Below the pieces are notes generated by a model. It was not told the DNA's origin. It did not search any database and worked only from the letters and a program-made list of their open reading frames with translations. The position numbers were made by a program, and so were the translations under genes. 64,000 nt of DNA, taken from contig JAKELP010000030.1 in NCBI GenBank assembly GCA_029929735.1, forward strand, positions 2,693,493-2,757,492. Direction: 5' to 3'. Positions 22,887 through 34,348 of this stretch are shown here, in pieces (position 1 is the first letter of the stretch; every line of letters begins with the position of its first letter). The stretch is from Mimosa pudica (taxonomy: Eukaryota > Streptophyta > Magnoliopsida > Fabales > Fabaceae).

Positions 22887-25523
22887 TGTTAGAATCTTAA
22901 GTTTTGATGGTGACTAAGGTATGATATGGTCTAGTACTTAAAAGAACATAATCAACACTTAGGAAGGATTAGATGACATGGTTAGAATCCTAAGTTAGAT
23001 CACTTGCGAATGCAAGATTACTTCCGGATGTATTACCACTAGCGCTCGCGGATGGAGTACACATCCCATAGGGGACGCAAGCGGAAGCAAGTGAGACACT
23101 TGGTTAGAACCCAGTCTAGATTGCTAACACTGAATCCTAAGTTAAGTCACAACCGGATGCGGATTCACTTCCGGATGAATTAAGACTAGCGCTCACGGAT
23201 GAAAGACTCATCCCACAGCGGAATCACAACCGGATGCGGAATCACTTCCGGATGGACTAGGACTAGCGCTCGCGGATGAATGTCTCATCCCCCAGCGACA
23301 GCAAGCACTTCACTTAGTCATAACTCAGTCTAGGAGCATTAGATGTACAAAACCCTTGAGACTAAGTTAAGATGCAACCGGATGTATATTTGCTTCCGAT
23401 TGCTTAGTGACTAGCGCTGACTGTTGGAATGGGTAACACTAAGCGTCAGTGAACATTAGCCACGTCTAGTGGAATTGCTTCCGATTGCTTAGTGACTAGC
23501 GCTGGCTGTTGGATGGAAGGACACTGAGCGAGAGTGAGTAAAAGTACATATAACCCTTCATCCAGTAGTAGTGCTTCTGGATGCAAGAAAGGCTCCTTAG
23601 ACTAAGTGAATTCCCACTGCATGTGATTATGTGTTGTTATACTACACATCCCATAGCACGAGTAAATGACACACTAAGTCACTTAGGAAGAGTTAGACTA
23701 AAATAACGAGACTTACGCTGACTATTGGAATAGACATCCCCTAGTGTCAGTAGACAATACACTAAGTCAGAACATAGTCTAAGTAAGAATGCTTCCCATA
23801 GCAAAACAAGCTTCCCACAGCATATATAGTTCCTACTATACTTGATTATATATATTACTCTGTTGGACTAACAAGTATGTGCAGAACTTAGTTTTACTTC
23901 CGGATGCAAATGAGCTTCCAGATGCAAATACTCTTGGCACTGGAATTCAGAGACTAACTCTTGCAGAGCAAGACTGCCGCTTCCGGATGAACAATGAACG
24001 ATGCACGATGATCATCCGTCAGCAGGATTACAAGAGTCAGAAGTACATATGCTCAGAAGTCAGTATGATGTTGTCAGAGCAGAGTGGCTAGAATTGCTTT
24101 TCAGAGATAAAGCAAGTCAACCCTGCTAAGCTTTAATGGAGCGTTTAAGAAGATGTACTTCCCAACGGTAACAAGAGGTTAACAGATATTCAAACAACAT
24201 TGTTACCTACCAAGCATGAGGAGTATGAGAGATAAGGAGAACATAATCTGAAGATTCATTCAAGTTGTCAAAGCTCATACTACCCACAAGAGTCAGAGTC
24301 CATAAGAGAGCTTCTGATAGCAAGAGAGCATCCAACAGCAAAGCGCTCTTATCATTCATGGACAAGTGCTTGGAAGACGAAGTTCCTCTATGTGATAGCA
24401 AGCAGAATGATAGAGTCCACGAGCTTCACTTCAGATAGCAAGAGAGCTTCCGATAGTAAGTCTCTTAGCATCCTGGACTTATGCTTGAGGAACGAAGTCC
24501 TCATCTGACAACAAGCAAGAGTCAGACCGTACAGTGTATAGATGTCAGAACGACTTTTGCCAGAACAGTGTTGTCAGAACAGTGTTGACAGAACAGCTGG
24601 TCAGAGCACCTTTTCAGATAAAGCAAAGTCAACCCTGCTGTGCATTAATGAGGACAACGTAAACAAGGCCCCAACGGCTATATTCAAACGGCCTTATTGC
24701 CTCTCCAACGGTTGGATAATCAGAGGCTGGTATAAAAGGAGATATTCTTCATTTCTGAAGGGTGAGCTTAATGAGTTTGATAAGCAAGAGAAATAGAATG
24801 AAGAAGCTCAAGCCTACTATCTGAAATATCCTTCTCATCTTCTACTCTCTGATTATAAAGTTGTAACACTCTTAGAGAAAATTAGTGGAGAGCAATCATT
24901 GTACCTAAGTGAGTAACATAATCTGTTCATTGAGTGAACCCACTTAGTTGAGCTTAAGTGTTTAGCACAATCAGTTCATAGAGTGAACATCCTATCAAAC
25001 CTGTTCTAAAGCTTGTCGCTTGAAGAACAGTATTGTAATCATTGTTAAATCATTGTCTGTAAAGACTGAACCCTTCTAGGTGTGAGGGGGAGCTGTATAG
25101 GTTGCAAGTGAGCCCGCAAAACTTGCGGTTGTAAAGGTTGCAAGTGATCCCGTAAAACTTGCGGTTAGGTTTGCAGGTTAGCCGTTAGCAAAACCTGTGG
25201 GTTGTTAGGTGAACCCGTGTTCGTAAAACCTAAAGTGTAAAGGCTTCTCTTGTGCCCGGTTTAAACAAGAATAGTGGATTGGAAATCTCAGGTGTAGCCT
25301 GGGGACTGGATGTAGGTCTAGGTGACCGAACCAAGATAAATTTATGCGTGCATAAATTTACATTTAAACATTCTATTTCGCATCACATAACATACTGACT
25401 TGTGCATACCATTACTTATTATCATCATCACCAAGCACAAGCAGTCTTTCGGAAAAGAGTTTAAGTTTTTATTCCCTCACCCAATTCACCCCCCCCCCTC
25501 TTGGGTGACAGCCACACATTTCA
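22887..25523 (+). repeat. 3' LTR of element 3 (2637 bp)
   Basis: It begins TGTTAGAATC and ends ATTTCA. Its U3 holds more copies of the modules with caaccggatgcgga...cttccggat and ctagcgct than the other LTRs, which explains the length. TATA box TATAAAAGG is at 24731-24739. It is followed by target duplication ATTAA. Confidence 0.88.
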
Positions 25524-25528
25524 ATTAA

Positions 25529-26180
25529 AACCTTACTAGGAAAAACTCATTGGTATAAAAACCCAGTGAAGGAAAAAGAGTACACAATAATTATCAATGT
25601 TGTCTCGTTAAAAACCTTGAAAGTACAAGTACTAATTTATAATTAAGTCGAAGTATAGGATTGAGTTACACCGAGTCAAAATATAAGAATTGAGTTACCA
25701 ATTTGTCAAAACTATAATAAGGACTAAAGGATTAATTTTCCCAAAATTCAACAAAAATTGTTTTCCTCCTTTCCGGCCATATCCCTTATATCACACCAAA
25801 CAAACTAAGCATAGGTACGACCCCACAGATGGTTTAGGTGTCTATGGGAGTTCCCACACCTTGGCATCTCATGGGTTTTGGATTTGCTTGTTCATCACAA
25901 ATAACTTTAAAATCAAGGAGATTATTTGCATGTTATTTTAAGTTTGATTAAGAAATTAAAGCTTCATGTAAATTAGTCGACAGGAGATAAATTGAGACTT
26001 GTAAACTTCATAAAGTCCAATAGTTTACATAACATAATGGTAATTATTGGAAAGTACACAAGATTATACATATATAACATTATAACATAAAAATATAAAT
26101 TGGATAATAAATCCTTATTCCAAGGCTACATGGAGTAGTGCAGATAATAATATTGAAGATGTAGCTTTATATATAAAATT
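25529..26180 (-). mobile_element. Copia remnant continuing right of element 3, then 3' flank of the inhibitor gene
   Basis: From 25529 to about 25640 the sequence (aaaaccttactaggaaaaac on plus) continues the Copia 3' region begun at 18003. Beyond that I see no coding motif. The last 100 bases or so (A+T-rich, to 26180) would be the 3' untranslated region of the minus-strand proteinase inhibitor gene. Confidence 0.45.
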
Positions 26181-26493
26181 TTATCCGATCTTGGGAACCC
26201 TGGTAACGATGCCAATACTATTCACCCAAACCCACACCCTATCACATCGGAAGTCAGTGGTGACGATGGATCCTTCTTCCACAATTTTTTCATCCACAAA
26301 ATCATTCTCTCTCTCAATTGTTGCTTCTGCTCTCTCTCTTTCCACCCCAAGCAGCTCTGGCCATGAAGTCTTGCCTTCACAACATACACATGCATAGGTA
26401 AGAAACCACATGTTATATCAAGATAAAAAAAACAATAAATGTGACAGTTGTCAAATTACAGAATTTTCTTTTACCTCTGCATTCCTCAGACAT
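26181..26493 (-). CDS. Potato type I serine proteinase inhibitor (MEROPS I13), two exons
   Basis: Exon 1 is only 19 bp (26493-26475, MSEECR plus one base). Exon 2 is 26374-26181. The splice sites are GT (GCAGAG/GTAAAAG) and AG (TTGTGAAG/GC), and the joined product is 70 aa, the usual length for the family. Motifs are GKTSWPELLGV, AEATIERENDFV, then the reactive-loop region and DFRCDRVWVWVN, ending VTRVPKIG. Members block serine proteases and are often wound- or pathogen-induced. The protein starts without a signal peptide, as in the short cytosolic or vacuolar forms. All key family positions look intact. A nested retrotransposon stack begins 231 bp upstream of the start codon. Confidence 0.92.
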
Positions 26494-26580
26494 GTCTTCT
26501 ACTTGGAGATTTCCCTACAAATATATGCGTAAATAAAGTTTATGTCTTTTGTTTGGGATAATTGTGAAGTGTTGGGGATT

Positions 26581-26590
26581 CTATTTATAG
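26581..26590 (-). promoter_or_regulatory. TATA box of the proteinase inhibitor gene
   Basis: CTATAAATAG on the minus strand lies about 90 bp upstream of the ATG at 26493, a normal distance. It lies between the gene and the insertion at 26725, so the core promoter is kept while upstream elements are now about 27 kb away. Confidence 0.6.
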
Positions 26591-26724
26591 AATTAGGGGT
26601 CGGGTTCGGTGTTGATCAAGTAATAGATATTTTTGACTTTTCTCTCTTGCCATATGGATGGCATGCATGGCTGTACTTCTGTTCGTACATTAATTCAGCT
26701 GAGATAATATATGTGGTCAATGTT

Positions 26725-27142
26725 TGTTGATACACAAATTATATGATATCAAAGAAAAGAGTAGTATCTTTATTCAAAATGAGTGGACAAACCACAATGA
26801 TAATACAAGAGAATAGTCGCCTAGATTTTGGTCGACTAGCGAAAGAGGGAAATAGAAAGTATGAGATTCAGCAGATCTTGGATGCCCTTTCATATGGATG
26901 GAACTTCTATATATATAGATTACAAATTTCCTTTCCCGTTGGAGCAATCAATCTCTCCATTTACAACTTTTTCCGTTTTGATCTCTATGAATGCCTATTA
27001 ATGTATTGCGGTTACAAAATTTCAACGGCATCTTTGACCATGTAATTAATTGACTGGATCTCTTCTGCAGTGCTGGGCCTTATCTGAGTCATCGATTGCT
27101 TTGGGCTTAATGGGCCTGCTCATTGCGAATTATGTCGTAACA
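26725..27142 (-). repeat. 3' LTR of the Tat element
   Basis: The LTR is 418 bp, TGTTGATAC...TCGTAACA on the plus strand, and has the same length as the other LTR at 53132-53549. I count four differences between them, about 1%. Confidence 0.92.
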
Positions 27143-27160
27143 CTAAGTCCCCCACTTCAC
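27143..27160 (-). other. Polypurine tract of the Tat element
   Basis: The minus strand reads GAAGTGGGGGACTTAG up to the LTR. This fixes 26725-27142 as the 3' LTR and agrees with the minus-strand orientation of pol. Confidence 0.75.
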
Positions 27161-27430
27161 AATGACGTTGCAAATAGTCATTGGGAAGTAGCGGTTGAAC
27201 ACTCAATGGTTGAGATTAATCCGTCGCTTCATTTGCTCACGTTTGACGGCCTAGATGCGTTCCTTCTGTAAGTGGCGCTATTTTCGCAAAACTGGCGCTC
27301 TTTCTTTTTATACTTGAAGTTCCCTTTTCAATCTCTAGTTTCATCTTCCATCGCCTTAGGTCATTCTTCTCTCAAGCGCTCGCCTTGCCTCTTTTCCAGG
27401 TATCTTCCTCTTCTACCTTTTACTACAAAA
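27161..27430 (+). promoter_or_regulatory. Leader and possible promoter of the antisense ORF
   Basis: There is no gene here. A weak TATA-like tttttatacttg is at about 27305-27316, about 120 bp before the antisense ORF start codon (27431). Repeated tggcgct motifs are at 27273 and 27293. Confidence 0.35.
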
Positions 27431-27787
27431 ATGTCTGGCTCTGATTCTAACCCTTCTCACGTGAGTTATCCCAGTGATGATTCTCCTAATCTGTCTGACT
27501 CTGGGTCAAGTGAAACTCCAAAAAACATTAGTAATCAAAATGTACCTATTGAAGGTACTAGCTCTAGATCGCCACCCCTTAGATCATTAGTTAGGGTGAT
27601 TTCTGAGGAAGTAGTTAATACTGAGACTAAGAGACCTTCTTTAGTAACGGACTTGAAACCTGTCAAGTTAAAAACAATCGAATCTAGGAAATTAGAAGAG
27701 AAGAATTTGTATTTCTTTAATCCTCTAGTACCTTTTAGGATCCCTAACAAAGATGAAAGACTTGATTCATTTTCCAAGAACACCATT

Positions 27788-28666
27788 TGTAGCGCCCGAA
27801 AAATTAAGTTAAATTAAGTGGAAAAATGGAGCCGCCACCAAAATTTTTAAAAAGGATATTTTGGAAAACCGTTTAAAATAATAAAAATAGGGTTCGGGAG
27901 TCGATTGTGCGTGGGGAAGGTGTTAGGCACCCCACAACACCCGTTCAAGAAAACGGTTACCCTAAGTTACTTGTTTAAAAATAAATATGACCTTAATTTT
28001 AATTTTATTTTAAATTACCAAGAAAAATTAATATATACAAATAAAAATAAAACAAAAAAAAAGGAAAAAAAAAATTATTTTTACATTTTTGGACTTGACC
28101 TAGGATTTGACCTAGGGCCTACGTACCCTTAAGGGATCAAAGCCCACGTAGTTCGGGGTAGAAATGTGTGTCACTTGGTTTGTGTTTTTTTTAAGAAAAA
28201 CATTTGCTTAAATTTAAGAGAAAAAAATATTATTTTTGGTTTGTTTTTTTTTATATTATGAAAATGCATATTTATTTATTTTTTTTAAGAGGAAACACTT
28301 CACAATCTCTCTCGGAGAAACAATCGACTTTCAACCTGAGAAGATAATTCAATCTTTCTCGGATGAAAATCATTCAACCCATTTTTCTCTTTTATGAAAA
28401 CCATTTCATTTTATTTTTTTATTTATAAAATAAAATCAAAACAAAATCATATATCAAGCAAAGATAAAATATTGTAAAAAAATATATACATATATATACA
28501 AAAAAAATTATTTTCAAATAAAAAAAATAAATAACTAAGAATAATCCTCTCTTATCTCAAATCATTGGCAAGGTGAAGAGACAATATCACCTTTGCCTAA
28601 ATGAGATTAGAGAGATTATGAATGCCTCCGTCTACAATAGACTTTCATCGGCATAAGAAAATAAAG

Positions 28667-28698
<32 letters not shown>

Positions 28699-29334
28699 GG
28701 ATCTCACATCAAATCACTCTCCACTACTCACCTTCTCTCTATTTTTTCCCAAGAAATATAAGAAGTATGTTATAGATGTATACCTTTCTAATACACCTCT
28801 TTTCTTTACTCTCAAACCCTAGCCTTTTTCTCTCCTTCTAAAGAAAACCTCCCAAAAAAAATGATCATCACTAAACCTAGCCTCTCCAAAGAAAAAAAGC
28901 TCCTCCAATATGTTCTCTTGCTCTCACTTATATAGGCCACCAACTCTAGGGTTTCATCTTAAATGCCCATTTATTATTTTTTGATTTATGCTCACCAATC
29001 ATTCTCTACATTTCCTTTTTCTATTTATGATGGTTGCACATGTATTAATTCCATTATGAAACTTGATTGGCCAACAAAAATTTTTCCTTTTTACTCAAAT
29101 TCCCTTCAAAAGTTTCCTAACTTATTCAAATCAAATTCTAATTATTTCCAATTTCCTCACTTAGTTGCCAATCTTTGTTTGACCCTTACACAATTTGACT
29201 TGTGCTTGCCTCACAAGAAAGAATCAAGAGAGCATATCTTGTTTTATTATATTTTTTTGTTTTTATATTTTTTTATTTTTTTTAATTATTTTTTATTTTA
29301 ATTTGGTAGGCCCGGACAAAATAGGGTGTTTACA
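27788..29334 (-). repeat. 3' LTR of the Ogre-like element
   Basis: The LTR is 1547 bp. It contains an AGA microsatellite (from about 28672) that is three units shorter than in the partner LTR, long A- and T-runs, and several substitutions against 45232-46792 (for example gttcgggag against gttcgagag). The divergence is clearly larger than that of element 2. Confidence 0.88.
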
Positions 29335-29350
29335 GTTGCCCCTCTTTACT
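29335..29350 (-). other. Polypurine tract of the Ogre-like element
   Basis: The minus strand reads AAAGAGGGGCAAC up to the LTR, which fixes the element's orientation as minus. Confidence 0.6.
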
Positions 29351-29495
29351 TGCTCGTAGCTAAGAAGAGTGAGCTTCTTGTCTATGAAGCAAGTAAAGAT
29401 AAGAACACTTATTTTGTCCGGCTCGACAACAGACGCAAGTAAGACCAGAATGCCTTTGAAAAAATGGTGTTCGCCACTACAAAGCTTTTAAAGAA

Positions 29496-30300
29496 TTGTG
29501 CCAGCCGTTACTGGGCTTTGAAAAGAATTTTGCCTGCCGCTACAGGGCTTTGAAAAGAATTGTGCCAGCCGTTACTGGGCTTTGAAAAGAATGGTGCCTG
29601 CCGCTACAGGGCTTTGAAAAGAATTGTGCCAGCCGTTACTGGGCTTTAATTTTGCCTGCCGCTACAGGGCTTTGAAAAGAATTGTGTCAGCCGTTACTGG
29701 GCTTTGAAAAGAATAGTGCCTGCCGCTACAGGGCTTTGAAAAGAATTGTGCCAGCCGTTACTGGGCTTTGAAAAGAATGGTGCCTGCCGCTACAGGGCTT
29801 TGAAAAGAATTGTGCCAGCCGTTACTGGGCTTTGAAAAGAATGGTGCCTGCCGCTACAGGGCTTTGAAGGGTGCCTGCCGCTACAGGGCTTTAAAAGGTG
29901 CCAGCCGTTACTGGGCTTTGGATTGCCTGCCGCTACAGGGCTTTAAAGGGGTGCCAGCCGTTACTGGGCTTTGGGGTGCCTGCCGCTACAGGGCTTTGAA
30001 GGGATGCCAGCCGTTACTGGGCTTTAAAGGGGTGCCAGCCGTTACTGGGCTTTGGGGTGCCTGCCGCTACAGGGCTTTGAAGGGGTGCCAGCCGTTACTG
30101 GGCTTTGGGGTGCCTGCCGCTACAAGGCCTGAAAGGGGTGCCAGCCGTTACTGGGCTTTGGGGTGCCTGCCGCTACAGGGCTTTGAAGGGGTGCCAGCCG
30201 TTACTGGGCTTTGGGGTGCCTGCCGGTACAGGGCTTTAAAGGATTGCCAGCCGTTACTGGGCTTTGGGGTGCCTGCCGCTACAGGGCTTGAAAGGGGTGA
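29496..30300 (-). repeat. Satellite-like array of 30-bp half-units just inside the 3' LTR
   Basis: Alternating units gcctgccgctacagggcttt and gccagccgttactgggcttt, spaced by aaaagaatt/gaatgg, give a dimer of about 62 bp. From about 29870 the spacers shorten (aaggg, ggg) and the dimer falls to about 55 bp. Around 27 half-units are seen. The array begins about 160 bp from the LTR, in the 3' untranslated end of the element. Any ORF in it is only a by-product of the repeats. Confidence 0.92.
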
Positions 30301-30324
30301 TAACGAGGACTTTGCTCTGCCCCG

Positions 30325-30930
30325 GATGTTGATAAAGTGCTGATGCATATGCCGACCTTGAGATGAAAGTGATAATGATCATAAACGATGATAACATGTC
30401 GTGAATGATAATGATGTAGAAGGTTGAACATGTCATTAATGATGATGACAATGATGGAGCCTTAAACAGGATGTATGACAACAAAGGTATAGTGGTGTGA
30501 CATTAAACACACATTGCCCCAGTATAAAGTGCTGATGCACGCATGTGATGGCATTTAACATGAAAGTGATAATGATGATGAACGATGATGAATAGGAGGT
30601 TGAGTACATCATGAATGAAGATAATGTATATGGTTGAACATGTCATGAATGATGATGACAATGATGTATGACAACAAAGGTATGATGGTGTGGCATTAAA
30701 CACACATTGCCCCAGTATAAAGTGTTGATGCACACATATGATAGCACTTGAGATGAAAGTGATAATGATGATGAACGATGATGATATAGAAGGTTAAGTG
30801 CATCATGAATGATGATGATGTAGAAGGCTAAACATGTCATGAATGATGATGACAATGATGGAGCCCTAAACAGGATGTATGACAACAAAGGTATAGTGGT
30901 GTGACATTAAACACACATTGCCCCAGATGA
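30325..30930 (-). repeat. Tandem repeat of about 190-200 bp, three copies
   Basis: Units start near 30329, 30522 and 30715 with (a)taaagtgctgatgca / taaagtgttgatgcac and share gtatgacaacaaaggtat and acacacattgccccag. They are rich in atgatg steps. Confidence 0.85.
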
Positions 30931-31059
30931 TGGGTGCAAGCACTTTGATGAGCATGCTTAAAATGCCCCCAATATGAAGTCCAAATGAAGGTGATGAATA
31001 TTTGTGACCCTAAGCACATGATGACTCAAAAATGCAAACCAATGATGATGAGTCTTAAA

Positions 31060-31580
31060 CAATGAAGACGATATTGACCAAATGATGACGCTGATTGTCA
31101 TATAATGCTATGTATGTGGCAGTCAGGCAAAATGAGACCGAAGATGGTGATGAGATCCTAATGAGGATGAACATGAAATGACGATGATGAGTAGACTTAC
31201 CAGCGATGTTGCTTTCTTAGTCAATGAACAAGATATAAACCAAATAATGACATTAATGGTGATGTAATGCTAAGTATGTGGTGGTCTGCCAGAATGAGAC
31301 CGAAGATGGTAATGGTGATGAGATCCTAATGAGGATGAACATGAAGTGACGATGGGATGATGATGAGTAGACTTACCAGCGATGTTGCTTTCTTAGTCAA
31401 TGAACAAGATATCAACCAAATAATGACATTAATGGTGATGTAATGCTAAGTATGTGGTGGTCTGCCAGAATGAGACCGAAGATAGTAATGGTAAGGATAA
31501 TGTGATGTGACCTAATAAGGATGAGCATGAAGTGATGCATGGGAATAATGATGAGTAACATACCTGCGATGTTGCTTTCT
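31060..31580 (-). repeat. Tandem repeat of about 176 bp, about three copies
   Basis: The block with gcgatgttgctttcttagtc recurs near 31202 and 31379, with a further partial copy near 31567 (gcgatgttgctttctccttg). Each copy is followed by a block with gaatgagaccgaagatggta. Confidence 0.82.
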
Positions 31581-32639
31581 CCTTGGACTTTCCCTTAAAC
31601 AGAAACTCATGAGTTCAATTAAGACATCATTAAGGTTGTTGACTCTAAAGAAACGAGATTTCAAACGCGATTCTCATAGTCTTAATAGCTTTTGCATTTG
31701 CCCTAGCCTAACAAAAGTCCTTGAAAGTTCCTATGAGGCGATTTATGATATGATCACAATATAAGCCTCAAACTTTCCCCCTAATATTTGAAATGACTCA
31801 CAAAATATTTCCAGGAGGATGATAGTATATGTATGTAAGACCTATAGGCATTGATCAAAGAGATGACTTTAAAGTTACAATTTCTTTCTTGTTAAATTCG
31901 TTGTCAAGAATGACAATATTTCTCTTTCCGCTCTATCTTCATTTATAATGTTTGCATAGTTCAAATATTTTTTTTTTGGGACTTCATTTAACAATGTCAA
32001 TGTTGTCCAATGAAGTGGATGCATGACAATAGAACTAAGGAGAATCCCCAAGTTCTAATTTGGTTGTCTTTACTGAATAAAAGGCATGTATTGTTCGGCC
32101 TATATGAGAAGTACTATGAAAGAATCATATGCCATGTGAAATGAAGAGTAGGATCGAAATGAGATATTTCCCTGTTGTGAAATGTTTGGGGAACAATGTG
32201 TGAGTATAGTGAAAACTTTGAGATTTTAACACACAAGTCACATGAATAGAGGATCAAAACTGCTATTAAAATCAATTTATGCACCTTGAGTTAGATAGCA
32301 TCTAGGTAAAGAGTTTAACAAGAATGCAATGTCTCAATGATTTTCCTCACAAGGTATAGTGTTTACTCTCATCACTCAGTGTTTGAAGGTTAGTGTTTGC
32401 TCTCAATATCCAGGTTATCCAATTCCTTTCCATAGGCTTGGCAATAATCTAATTTCTTCATCAACCTAAGATTCAAATGCATATATAGATCACAAGAACT
32501 TTCAATAGGTTAGGATATGGGAATAAGATACAAGGAGAAGATGACGAATGAAACTGAGGTGAATATTCAAGATGAATATGAAGTAAATGAAGATTCGAGC
32601 AAGTGTACACACCAAAAACTTAGTACATAGGAGGATCTT
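31581..32639. other. Non-coding interior of the Ogre-like element
   Basis: It is A+T-rich. I see no supported ORF, repeat array or protein motif. Confidence 0.5.
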
Positions 32640-33045
32640 GGAGAGCTTTATTTCTTTTCTTTTCTTAGCTCTAACTTTTGCCTAAGCTGACCTCTTAGGT
32701 TGTCAACTTAGCGAGCTCTTTTGTGCTCTCTCTCTTTTTAAGTTCTAATTTTTTGCCTAAGTCGCCTATTTGGTTTTTTTTTTAACTTTTGCCTGAGTCG
32801 CCCTTTCAGGTTTTCGGCTCAGTGAGCTTCTCATCTCTTTTTTTTTGGCTCTAACTTTTGCCTGAGCCGCCCTTTCGGGTTTTCGGCTCAGCGAGCTTAT
32901 CTCCCTTTTTCTTTTCTTTTTTTTTTCGGCTCTAACTTTTGCCTGAGACGCCTTTTCGGGTTTTCGGCTCAGCGAGCTTCTCTCCGTTTTTTTTGGCTCT
33001 AACTTTTGCCTGAGCCGCCCTTTCGGGTTTTCGGCTCTTCTTCCT
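32640..33045 (-). repeat. Tandem repeat of about 65 bp, about six copies
   Basis: Units contain ctctaacttttgcctgag, cgccctttcgggttttcggc and tcagcgagctt, separated by T-rich spacers. The first two copies are the most diverged. Confidence 0.85.
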
Positions 33046-34050
33046 TTCTTCTTCCTCTTCTTCCTCTTCTACAACTTTGTGAAGTCCAAACTTTTTAAAA
33101 GAGAGTATTCTTACAAAATGACCTCCATGATTAGTAGAAATGTGCATGTGCACCATCACCAAGAAAATTGAGTGATTGTAAGGGTAAAATGTACCCCAGA
33201 ATGTAAGGAAGATATTTGGTGAATGGATACGAAAGGAATGTCATAGAGATGAAAATAGATGAAAATGTGGCTCTTAGATTTGATGGAAAAATGAAAGTTT
33301 TGATCTTTTCTATATCAAGCAAATTCACCCTTAAGTTTTAGTTTGAAAAAGATACATGCCAAGTTCTAGATTGGTAAGGGATAAGTGGAACACACATTAA
33401 AATGAAATAATATCTGTAGGCTCAAATCCTCACATGGCTTATGTAATCATCATTGCATTGCATTGAAGTTAAACAATTTACCCTTTTACTAGCCTCATCA
33501 AAGTGAGATTCAATTTTTCTTTTTTTTTTTTTTAAAAAAAATCCATTTCCACAGTATGTTATCACCTCTATGCATGCAACTTGTGAATCAATTTTTGGAT
33601 TTGACATCTTGGAAAGACAACCATTTAAGGGCGGAGGGTGAAGAAGATAGGATGACATTGACAAATGTCAAATGAAGTCATTTAAGGAGAAATAATATAT
33701 GCAAACATTACTGAATAAAAATTTAGCATCTTATTTCTTTTATTATTGCTTTTCTTTTTTCATATGGGGATGTCTTTTAGACCAATTAAAATCTCTCTAA
33801 TTATGAAAGACTTCATATCCTCAAGATGTCTATTACATGAAAGTAACAATGACTTGAGAGGATTACCATTCCCTCCTCAAAATATTCATTACATCATATG
33901 GAAATAGAAGTGATAGTCTCCCATCTTGAGAATGATTAGTTTCACCCAAACCAGTAGTCATGTGTTATACAGATGCGTTGGGGGTACTTGATCTGCAGGA
34001 TGCTTAGACTGAGCAATATTGTATTACCTTATGAGCGCCCTCGAGATTCC
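33046..34050. other. Non-coding interior of the Ogre-like element
   Basis: Apart from a TTC-rich stretch at about 33040-33070 and T-runs, nothing is supported. No coding motif. Confidence 0.45.
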
Positions 34051-34054
34051 TCAA

Positions 34055-34348
34055 GGAATTTATTATCCCATAGGGAGATCAAGAGTTGATCATTAAGCCA
34101 TATGGATATCACATCCTATTTGGCTTAAGACCTTTCAATGAGTGATGCTTCGCCTCCAGACTCCTCAAGGAATTTATTATCCCATAGGGAGGTCAAGAGT
34201 TGATCATTAAGCCATATGGATATCACATCCTATTTGGCTTAAGACCTTTCAATGAGTGATGCTTCGGGCTTAAGAAGCTCTAATTCCTCAGAGAATTTAA
34301 TATTCTTCAGGGATTCCTCAGAGAATTTAATATTCTTCAGGGAGTTTT
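34055..34348 (-). repeat. Two-copy repeat of about 113 bp, then a short doublet
   Basis: The block gattcctcaaggaatttatt...gagtgatgcttcg is present at about 34051 and 34157 with few changes. It is followed by a doublet of attcctcagagaatttaata ending at the GTTTT target site of element 2. The doublet occurs again on the other side of element 2 (44049-44118). Confidence 0.82.

Larger units (their letters stand above)
18048..25523 (+). mobile_element. SIRE-like LTR retrotransposon with large internal loss (element 3)
   Basis: It is bounded by a perfect 5-bp target duplication ATTAA (18043-18047 and 25524-25528). It starts TGTTAGAATC and ends ATTTCA like its relatives. Only the first 70 or so bases of the 5' LTR remain (18048 to about 18117), fused directly to mid-gag. 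Primer site, start of gag and pol are lost. The 3' LTR is complete at 2637 bp, the longest of the family here. Because both outer ends and the target duplication survive, the loss is internal and happened after or during insertion. It sits inside an older Copia remnant. Confidence 0.85.

Noticed and set aside
29810..30343. A 177-aa repetitive ORF (CRYRALKG-type repeats)
   Set aside because: It is only a reading of the 30-bp tandem array in the 3' end of an LTR element. Unit length changes would break it in other copies.
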